Part shown: positions 54,541 to 64,000 of the stretch, piece after piece
Layout: each line of letters opens with the position of its first letter
Numbering within the stretch: the stretch's first letter is position 1
NCBI RefSeq assembly: GCF_037038585.1
Contig: NC_092526.1
Coordinates: 6,720,001-6,784,000 of the forward strand
Source of the DNA: Patagioenas fasciata
Taxonomy: Eukaryota; Chordata; Aves; Columbiformes; Columbidae
Length of the DNA stretch: 64,000 nt
Direction: 5' to 3'
Made by a program: the position numbers and the translations under genes
The notes under the pieces: model-generated
What the model saw: the letters and a program-made list of their open reading frames with translations, nothing else
What the model was told of the DNA's origin: nothing
The model's database searches: none

Positions 54541-55460
54541 TAGTCTTGATATATTTTTAAATTTTACCATAATATTTAGAAAGATTATGGACAAACTGCT
54601 TGTCAAATGGCTTGATTTTTCCAATTAGAATCTATGCAAATGCGGAAGAAGAAAATCTGCCATAAACACAGCTTTTTCTGGTAAGATTTTCATATGGATG
54701 AAATACGAATCTTACCGGGGCAAGAAACGCGCTCTTGGACTGAGACCTTGTCAGCCCAGATTCAGCTCCCTGCACATTTTTATGGTCAAGTTATAACTGC
54801 CTGTAAAGCAGGGGTTTAAAATGGAAGCGCTGACAAAACTTTTAAACTACAACGGTGGAAATGGCGCCGCAATAATTTATAATCTACAGGCAGCTTTGGA
54901 TTTATTATCACAATGACAAATGCACTGTCATTGTTAATAGGATATTTCCCAGCAAGGACTTCTTGTTATGCAAGCCAGGTTCACTATGTCATGCAGCATG
55001 ATAGCAATAAAGTCTACAAGAATTTGTAATGAACTTCAATTACTAATAGATTATGGTTAATGGGAAATATGTGCAGTAAAGATATGGGTTTTTATATGCG
55101 CCTTCTGGTACTCTACAAGGCAATGATTTATGCTACAATTTATGCTAACATTCTCCAGTACGAAAAAAAGCCTAAATTGGTGGAAAACCACTCCATCCAT
55201 AACAAATATTTAAGATAATTTCGCACATCATGTAAATGAAGATGTAAAATTAGATATTAATACATTTCATTTTAACATTTGTATTTTTATTAAAAATGAA
55301 GACTTTGCCCTACTGTGTAATGACATTAAAAAATCCTATCATGGGCTGCAAGCATGAATTACACCGACGTAGAAATGGCGACAGCAACCGAGCCGTAAGT
55401 GCATTTGTTCAATTTGCTGTTGTAATTAACCGAGCAGTGAGAATATTTTTATACATATGA
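54541..55460. promoter_or_regulatory. Candidate conserved non-coding block (enhancer-like)
   Basis: About 900 bp of AT-rich, repeat-free sequence with no open frame worth noting. It carries AATAATTTATAAT, TTTATGG, TTAATAGG and other homeodomain-like words, plus a GGCGCCGC patch. The inverted repeat ACAATGACA-N7-TGTCATTGT lies at 54910-54934, combining SOX-like and MEIS-like cores. This is the stretch in the desert that I would most expect to align with other vertebrates, but that is a judgement by eye. Confidence 0.35.
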
Positions 55461-57087
55461 TTGAAAGTAACAGCCCTGAAGCTGCTCAGGCAGATGTGTT
55501 TGATGCATGGGGGGGTATATACATGAAGACGAAGCTTATTTGGAGGGGGTCAGCCTTTTCCTCCCCCATTTTTGCTGTCCCCCAGCCTTCCCGTGTGGCA
55601 TCGCTCCCAAGCCATGCCTGATCCACGGACTATTCCCTTCCCTGCACTGTAAACTTCCCATGGGAATTACTTAGGGAAATAATCACTAGATGCAGCATCA
55701 GAACCACGAGCTCATTCGTACTTATCAGAGGGACACAGGCCCGGGTGCTTGCCTGCTCTTTCAAAGGAGAGTTGTTCCTCCTCCTCCCTGCCTCCCTCCA
55801 GCTTTTTTCTCCTCTACCTGTAATATAATCTGTATATTCTGGCTTTATGTGCCAACGAAATGAAAAAAAGGACACTTCCCAATTCAAAATAAAATATTGT
55901 TCAGAACGTATAGATGTGATATTAAGGATTGCATTTACCCACTCACATTTCTGTAAAATGCTTACACTACGTATCAGTAACATACTTAGCCAGAAAGAGG
56001 CATCCATGCATGAAGAGCTTGCAGGATTGTTTCTGGTATATTTTTAATACAGGTAGCCTGACATCCATCTTGTTTCAATCAATCAGAGTTACACTGGCTT
56101 AAGACCATTGCTCTCAGCAGATCTCTGTATAAAGCCTATAAACTCACTGTCTAGGGGTGCAAGTCAGGGGGACCCATCCTGTTGGCTCCCACATCAGCCT
56201 GGGGGTTTGCAAAGAGCAAGGCTGGTCTGGACACCTGCTTTGGGGCTAAAACTCTGCCGGTTGAGATAAGGCAGACTTTATGAGAGGAGAACAATTAATT
56301 CAGTGTGGAAAGAACACACGTAGGCCCAAAAGTGCCATATAAATAACAGTCCGTGGACAGGCTGCACTCCCCAAACACTCTGTGGTATAGCAGTATCTCA
56401 CTATACAATTAAGGACAATTCTCACATGAAAATGTGGCTTTTCAGGCTATTAGGAAGCTGTTTGAGAGATGTACAATAACTCCTTCAGTTTTTATGGTCA
56501 AACGAGCATAAAATTGTGCTTCCCCACACTCTTTTCCTACTAAATAATACTTACAGTTCTTCTTAGAAATGTGCGTTACAAATTCAAAATTAAAAATACT
56601 TTATCCCTTAAGGATGCTCTTTTGACTCAGTTTCCCTCAAGCCTCTTAACGGAAGCAGTTGTATACACAGAATGGAGTACACTGTATTTTTTTTCACCAC
56701 TTTTTAATGAAACTCTCCTCAGAAGCAAAAGCAATGCCAGAGGACTGCCCTGGCCTGTCTTCTTTTAGAGATCTCTTCTCCAGCTTGGGCTGAAAGTGCC
56801 TTTTCCCCTGGTGAATTCTGCTTTTAAATAGGACCCTGTGCAACTCCACACACCCAGCAAGTGCTGCCTCTGCCCAGCCTCTCTCTTTCTGCTTAAAGAA
56901 GGGAAGAAGCTCTCGCCTGTGTTCACACTGAATCCCCTTGGTGTGCGTGGGCAGATTCCCCCTTCATCTCCCCAGACCATCTCTGCTGTTCCTCATCTTT
57001 CCTGCTCTCTCCCCAATTTTCAGAACAAACCTCCTTCCAAAACTCTAAAAGGCTTTTCCTCTTTCTATTTCTTACCTCTGCTAAACC
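55461..57087. other. Intergenic, nothing recognised
   Basis: Includes a pyrimidine-rich zone at about 56,840-57,080. The 125-codon frames at 55,630-56,007 (minus) and 56,838-57,215 (plus) are composition-driven or unfamiliar. Confidence 0.5.
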
Positions 57088-57200
57088 AGAAAAAAACAAA
57101 ACAAAACAGGAGATGCATGTGCATCTTGTTGCTGGGTTTTGTTGGATTTGGGGTGTTGTTTAGTTTTGTTTTACTTTTTGTTCTGGCATTTCTGTTGCTC
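57088..57200. repeat. A/C-rich then T/G-rich tracts around a short inverted repeat
   Basis: An AAAAC-type run ends near 57,107. Then comes the inverted repeat AGATGCATGTGCATCT (57111-57126; 7-bp arms and a 2-bp centre), followed by a T/G-rich run with GGGTTTTG and GTTTTGTTTT words. The two flanks are loosely complementary. Confidence 0.6.
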
Positions 57201-57238
57201 CTGAAGACAAGTTAATTCTGACAGGGTTGATGTGACAA

Positions 57239-57780
57239 TATTCAGTGGTCACCTCCTTCACATGCACCATTTAGAAGAGATCACTGACAGCACAAAAGTG
57301 GTACGAAAATAATTGTAAGTTTAATTCATTTCCCATTAGAAATGCATGGAGCAATCTGTCCTAATGAGAGATTTTCTTTTCCTTTGGCACATCACAGACA
57401 GACTGAGATCTTCTAATGCAGGAATCTGCATGTAGCACTGTGTGAAAGCGGTAATACATTTTGGTCTGTTCAACAACTGAGAAATATCATGGAAATATTA
57501 TAAAACACACTGGAATTAATATTTGATCATTAGGAGAAATGTATGTTTCAAATAATTCACCCTAAAATTAATATAAACAGCTATTAATGCCCAATATGGT
57601 CTTCTGTAAATCACTTCAAATCATTAACAATCTATATTGTATCAGAAATGTATATGCAAAAATAGAACATAATTTCTTGCAGCCAAAGCATTACCTAGAG
57701 CAAACGATTTCAACAGTGAATCAAATTATTTCAATGGCAGAAATCACACCTGTCTCACCGGGTAAACTGACAGACCATTA
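57239..57780. promoter_or_regulatory. Candidate non-coding regulatory block downstream of HNMT
   Basis: AT-rich repeat-free sequence with many ATTA and TAAT words (for example GGAATTAATATTTGATCATT and AGCTATTAATGCC). It lies just beyond the presumed HNMT 3' end. The role is inferred from composition only. Confidence 0.2.
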
Positions 57781-58909
57781 AATTCATTCAACTGACTATA
57801 TTGTATTCCACCATGCATTGTGACTTGTAGAGAGAATAGCACTTCTTAAACCCATAAAATCATTTAGCAAAACAAATGAATCAGCTACCGGAGTGGAGAC
57901 AGCCCCACACCTTCTTGCTGAACATCCTATACTGTATTTTGGACAGATTTACCTGACATGACTCCATTGAAAATGAAACAAATCCCACTGAAACCTGTCA
58001 GTTTGGCATCAGAGTTTATTTTTCCATCTTGGCCATTAACAAAGCTCACAAGCCATGCATAGCACTTACTGCCAAGCTACTGAAACGCTGCAGCCGGGAG
58101 GTTTGTGCAGTTAACTATTAATAACAAGATCAAAAAGTTAACTAACAACATCAGAAAGCAGGAGCTGGTTCCTAACACAGGCTTTGCACCAGGGCTCACT
58201 AGGGAATTTCACCGCTGCAGGGTGGTTGTTACCACTGCTGTGCCTCAACCATCTTCAATCACTTTGCTCTTGCAATGCTAGTATGGACCCACTCCACAAA
58301 TCGCTCTGCAGATGCAACACCATAAAAATCGAGTAAAAACACAGGAAAAGGGGAGCAGTGCAGTTAAACGGAGATGGCTGCAGAGGCAGGACCATTGCAC
58401 ATGCAGAAGGTGTGAGGCCACTCTCACAGTAACTGGAAGTGTGGGATCTTGAAGTCACAGCGAGCTCAGGAAATCCCACTGAGCAGCCACTCAGTCATTC
58501 TGAGCCTCTACTCTTGCCAGCTGCACCAAGAAGCTGTAATTTGCTTATTTGGTCTGTAGAGAGTTTTTAAACGAAGACAACGAAACCACATATAGTTCTT
58601 GATTATTCCTTAGGAAATGGTCAGGTTTTTGCTGTGTTTGCATTAATAGTCCAAGTTACATCTGATTATACAACATCCATATGGTAAAGCACAATTTACT
58701 GCTTAATGAGTTACACATTCATAGATTAATGCAGAATTACTTGGGTATTAAGGCTCACTTATAAAAAGATACTGATTTCTTAGCAGGCTCCAAAAATTAT
58801 ATATCAATACAGAAGTAAATGAAGCCATTTATAAAGTATAAAAACATGTTTCAGCTGTTAACTTGTATCTGACTATTTGCTTTGGATCAAGAAGCAAGAC
58901 GCAATTAAC
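57781..58909 (-). other. HNMT 3' UTR and immediate 3' flank
   Basis: This is non-coding, largely AT-rich sequence after the HNMT stop. I see no repeat element and no second gene. The proximal part is presumed 3' UTR by position only. Confidence 0.4.
58015..58020 (-). promoter_or_regulatory. Candidate HNMT polyadenylation signal
   Basis: This is the first canonical AATAAA on the minus strand downstream of the HNMT stop that I found, about 890 bp away. The DNA from 58,021 to 58,909 would then be the 3' UTR. Weaker variants lie closer (TATAAA at 58828-58833, AGTAAA at 58694-58699), so a shorter transcript is possible. RNA data would be needed to choose. Confidence 0.35.
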
Positions 58910-59265
58910 TCATGGTTCAATCACTATTACACTCAGATTGTTATTAAAAAGCACCTTCCCATCTCTTTTTTCACTGCATCCAGGCTTCTTTAACTCCTCC
59001 ATTACTTGATGTTTTAATTCAGGAGGAGCAGTTTTAGAAAACTCACAAGTTTCTGTCAGGAAATCCAGCAACAACTCCCCATCCTCATTCCCTTCAATAA
59101 AGCAGCTCGTTATGTCCATATGGGATGGGAGCTCGTAGAGCTGGTACTTCAGCCCAGCTGAATCCAATATCCTTTTGATGTCAGCAGAGGAAACATAAGA
59201 GCAGAGATCATTTAAAGGGAAGGAACTCCCGTACTTCTTCCACAGTGGGTTCCAGGCACTTGTTT
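58910..59265 (-). CDS. HNMT: HNMT terminal coding exon 6, with stop codon
   Basis: The exon completes a split codon (G|AA, Glu) and continues for 117 codons to a TGA at 58910-58912, ending NNNLSVIVIEP. That ends at residue 292 in human numbering, the same length as human HNMT. The tryptophans of SAWNPLWKKYG match Trp179 and Trp183, the cysteine of DLCSY matches Cys196, and the second asparagine of NNNLS matches Asn283. The acceptor is TTTATCTCACAG. The ATG found upstream of the acceptor in the same frame is intronic and is not a start. Nothing suggests a frameshift or degradation. Confidence 0.96.
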
Positions 59266-60754
59266 CTGTGAGATAAACCACCAGAAAAATCCTTGGAAAT
59301 ATGGTAAAATACTATTTGAAGAAATTATTGACTCTCTGGGGGAGGGAGGCTAGCAGTTGTCTTTGTTGTGAGTGGGGTTTTTCCAGAGCTGGGATGTGTG
59401 TTCTGGGCTATGTTGGAGACAGCTGTCTCCCTGTGTCTGTGTCTCAGGGCTGGGGGCTGCAGGAGGGGATGGATGTGTTACCTAAACAGGAGCTCCAGCA
59501 GCTCCCACCGAGCCCCCAAATGAGGTCAGAACAGCTCAGGGCATTCAATCCTCCTCCCTTCTGCTCCCAACATGTAGCACCCCTCTCCTTTGTGCACATA
59601 GGCAGTATCTTTCAGGGAAGACCAAATCCCCTTGTATTGCTTCACCTCATTATTATATTTCATTGTGAAGCCACATGTAAGTTTCATTGAAACACTTATA
59701 ACCAGGAAACTATCTCTCTGCTGTGTGATATATGTGGGGTGCAAAGCCCTGGTCATGTTGTTTGTGTAGCTGGATGTGTGGTGGAGAAGAGAGTGGGATG
59801 GACAGAGCCCAGGATGTAGCTGCACCGTCCTCCTGGCCTCCAGCCTTTGCTGCCACCGTGCTCATGTGCTGTTGGGCATGGGTGACAAGAGGGCTGTTCC
59901 TTGTCCCAAGGAGACTGTCCCAGTGGTACCTAGAAGGGTGTTTTGGGTGTGCAAAGATGGAGGATGAGGAAGGCACAGGCTCCTGTAGCGCTTCAATCAC
60001 CTCCAGAACTGAGCCCATGCCAAGCCCAGGCTTGTGCATGCAGCTCTTCTCAAGGGATGTTTTACAGAGAAAACCAGCTGGGTAAGCTGAAAACTCCCCA
60101 GATATGTCTTCACATCTTTATTTTTCCTCACCCTGTATCTGTGATTTCACATTTCTTCTATAAATCATTTATAAAAGGATCACTCAGAATGACTGGATGG
60201 GAAGAAAATAACTTGGAGCCTAATGAGCAGCTCTTGAGAGTTACAACTATAAATCTCCATAACTACTAAAACCAGTTGCTCGGCGGTTTTGCAAATGCTT
60301 TATCTGCAAACAGTTATTTATAGTCAAACAGTTTGGTGTTTAGAAGAGAGGCTACAATATTTTCTTTCACCTGGTGGAAATTGAATGCGGAGCACTAATT
60401 GCAGAAAATTTGCTGGTGTCAGTGTTGTGTGACTCAGTGCCATTTCTGAGCTGAGCAATTATACACTACCTGAACGCAGCATTATTATAATAGCTCTCAA
60501 TAGGCTCAGCATATGGCACTACTTTTGTTTTCAAGGCGGTGTAAACAGATTTTTTAAAATGTGTTAAAAATAACACCGCATAGCTCTTGCAACTCGCCTG
60601 CTCTCCTGGCAGGGATGGAGCAGGAAGGACTGCAACCTTCACCAACTGACCAAGCCCTCTCCTATCAATCCTATTCCCAGACTGGTTTTTAATAAACACA
60701 TCCTAATGTGTTTGTGTTGGAGATGACTTTACCTCCATTTTTTGAAATGAGCTT

Positions 60755-60935
60755 TGTTCTGCCTCTCTTCCAGTACCTCTTTTTGCTTCAGTGCTCATTT
60801 TCATAGCACTTCTTCCTTCCCCTCTCTATATCTCCTTTCCCCCAAGGTTTTCCCTTCCCTTTTATCTGAGCCCTATTCCTCTCTCCCATTTTCTTGCTGG
60901 CCCCAGCAATTTCTTCTCTATTCTGCTCCATCAGA
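60755..60935. repeat. Pyrimidine-rich low-complexity tract
   Basis: The plus strand is dominated by C and T over about 180 bp, with many TTCC and CTCT words. In the HNMT pre-mRNA this reads as a purine-rich stretch. It is interrupted and so is not a simple microsatellite. Confidence 0.5.
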
Positions 60936-62095
60936 AAACACACAGTTGCCTGGCCCAGAGAGGACTTCCCATGAATTCAGATTTTTAACCAAACTGATTT
61001 TTGAATAGACACATATTGTTCCTTGTGTTCACTTTTCTTGACTATCCAAAGGGGCAGATTAAGCAAAATCTGAAAAGAGTTTCAGTTAGCTATGTGCAGG
61101 TAATCATCAATAGTTTGGTATTATCATCTATTCTTGTTCAGTTGAAGAACAGAAGTCAGGTTATTTTAAAGATGGTTTTCTTGTAGTGAACTGCTTGAAA
61201 ACACTGTAAACTAAAAACATTATGGATAAAAATAGTTTGAATAAATTCAGGTCAGAGCAGTGCCAATTTGTTGCAGACATTTCATGAACACAAACACATT
61301 GAACACAATACAGTTTGCAGACACGGCTGAAATCAATAAAATTAAGCTGAAACTTCTGAACAACTGAAAATCTAACAACCCTGGCAAAACTATGAGATGT
61401 TTCCATAGCTTGTGAGGCAAATTACAGGCTTTTAGAATCAAATTAGACCCCAGGATTGCAGTATCTCTAGAATACCTTGCTCACAGTATAAAAATGTTGT
61501 CATTTACTCTGCTCCCTCATTTTCCTGCTGGATTGACCACAGAGAATCTCTTGGAGATCTGAAGCAGCCTAAAGAATGCTGTTTTCCACCCAAAATTATA
61601 TTAAGGAAATGGGCAGTTTGAGAAGAACATAAACCATATGTGCTCTAACACCTGCTGTACAGCACAGCCGGGCCCTGTCGTAGCTGTTTGCTTAAATGCC
61701 GCAGGTCTCCAGGAGGGAGACAATGCAGTGCCCAGCCTGAAAAGCCTTTTACACAAAATAGCAGAGGCTGAAGGAGCTTTTGCGAATCAGAGTCATGGGC
61801 CAGACCCTCTTGCCCCCTTTGGGCCATCACTGTAAGGATGGGCAAGGGCAGAGGCTGAGAGAAGGATGTTTTATGCCCATGGCATGGGTTTGCTGGCTCA
61901 CAAAGCCTCCAGCTTTACAGCCTGCAGCATGGAGCTGCGCAGATGTAGACAATGTGCCGATTTCAGTGGATATGGACAAGTGGACACCATTTATTAGTCC
62001 TCCAGTTCACCTCTATTGATGATATAGGATGTTGCAAACAAAAATGTGCATTGGTTTTTAGCTGGTTTGTGTTGAACTCAGAGGAACCCCAAAGG

Positions 62096-63172
<1,077 letters not shown>

Positions 63173-63404
63173 TTATGTCAATTACAAATATAGGACCGAT
63201 TTCCATTCAGAGCTTTAATATATCCAAAAGTCACGTTTAGGAATAGAGGTTTTGGTACCAGGTTAACACAGCAGGGGAATATTTAAAACCTTGAGCCTGT
63301 ATGTGGGAAGGGGACTGTAAAGGTCTTTGCAGGATGAACTCTTAAGCTGTTCTGATGCTTTTCTCTTTGCACCCTCATTTGTGTTCCTCCAACTTTACCT
63401 GATT

Positions 63405-63500
63405 AAGACACAAAAACAAGAAAAAAGCCAAAACCAGAAAGCAAACAAACAAAAACACCAACCAAAAAAGACCCCACAAAACTACAACAAAAAAGGAACT
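63405..63500. repeat. A/C-rich low-complexity tract
   Basis: The plus strand is almost free of T and is built of AAAC, CAAA and CCAAA-like words. The same kind of tract occurs at 10,064-10,127 and 13,807-13,984. The open frame over it is a composition artefact. Confidence 0.7.
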
Positions 63501-63529
63501 CTTCCCCATGACTGGCTCAAGCTGAATTA

Positions 63530-63640
63530 AAACATGAGCAACCTAATCTGGGTGAAGATGTCCCTGTTCATTGCAGGGGGGATGGACTAGATGACCTCTG
63601 AAGGTCTCTTCCCACCCAAACTATTCTGTGATTGTGTTGG
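63530..63640 (+). mobile_element. CR1 LINE, short 3'-terminal fragment
   Basis: The sequence shows the typical CR1 terminal block: GAGCAACCTAATCTG, then a GATGTCCCTG...CATTGCAGGGGGG segment, GGACTAGATGACCTCTGAAG, and a CCCAAACTATTCTGTGATTG end. Only about 110 bp remain, so it is strongly 5'-truncated. It is antisense to HNMT. Confidence 0.9.
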
Positions 63641-64000
63641 CTGGATTACAGAGTCCCGAGGCTACGAGGAGCATATTTCATGCTGAATGGGAGAAGAGCT
63701 GATGGTCCCTTCACTCAGATTCCGCACAAAACCCATGTGGATGAGCCAAAGCCAGGCCGTGGCAAAGGGTTTTACAGAGACTGAACAAATAAACACAGGA
63801 ACTCAAGGATGGATCAAAGGGGTTTTATTTTGGAGAGAAGCACAATTAAAAGCTCAAGGGCAGAGAAAGCAAATGGCTCACTCTGGGACTGTGTCATGGG
63901 ATGGTGGGAGAGGGATGGAGCTTTGCTCCGTGAGCAAGGACACATCTCTTGACATTTGGCTTCTGTTATGTTCAAATGATTTTTCAAGGGCCCACAGTTT

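Noticed and set aside
59301..60085. Plus-strand frames of 129 and 117 codons inside the HNMT intron
   Set aside because: They are antisense within an intron, without homology or splice context.

Overview
The window looks like bird nuclear DNA. It contains several 3'-truncated CR1 LINE copies whose ends carry the avian-type ATTCTRTG-like 8-mers. It is AT-rich, intron-bearing and without operons. It also holds the last three coding exons of a vertebrate histamine N-methyltransferase gene (HNMT). Other sauropsids such as crocodilians and turtles also carry CR1, so 'bird' is a strong inference, not proof. I cannot name the species.

Layout: positions 1 to about 58,000 form a gene desert. I found no exon or RNA gene there that I could defend. 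It holds two CR1 fragments (about 1425-1745, plus; 9112-9485, minus) and one probable, very old CR1-like patch (about 41,165-41,290). There is also an (ATTTT)n microsatellite (6984-7044), several A/C-rich or T/G-rich low-complexity tracts, and a five-copy 40-bp minisatellite (44,266-44,466). Small CpG-dense islands lie near 27.1-27.5, 39.3 and 49.0 kb. Several stretches look like non-coding regulatory DNA: AT-rich, repeat-free, with SOX, MEIS and homeodomain-like words, near 5.6-6.1, 21.4-21.6, 54.5-55.5 and 57.2-57.8 kb.

Positions 58,910 to 64,000 hold the 3' part of HNMT on the minus strand. The exons lie at 63,014-63,144, 62,362-62,455 and 58,910-59,265, with good splice sites and matching phases. 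The visible coding part runs from human-equivalent residue 101 to 292. Its length matches the human enzyme, and the histamine-binding residues are kept. The first three coding exons (human numbering) lie beyond base 64,000. In mammals the gene downstream of HNMT is SPOPL, several hundred kb away, so the empty 58 kb fits the HNMT-SPOPL interval.

I did not find a new multi-gene system. The most unusual items are the 40-bp minisatellite with a CpG-to-TpG gradient between copies, two spaced inverted repeats made of SOX/MEIS-like words in candidate enhancers, the isolated CpG clusters, and a sense-oriented CR1 ending about 20-25 bp from an HNMT splice donor.
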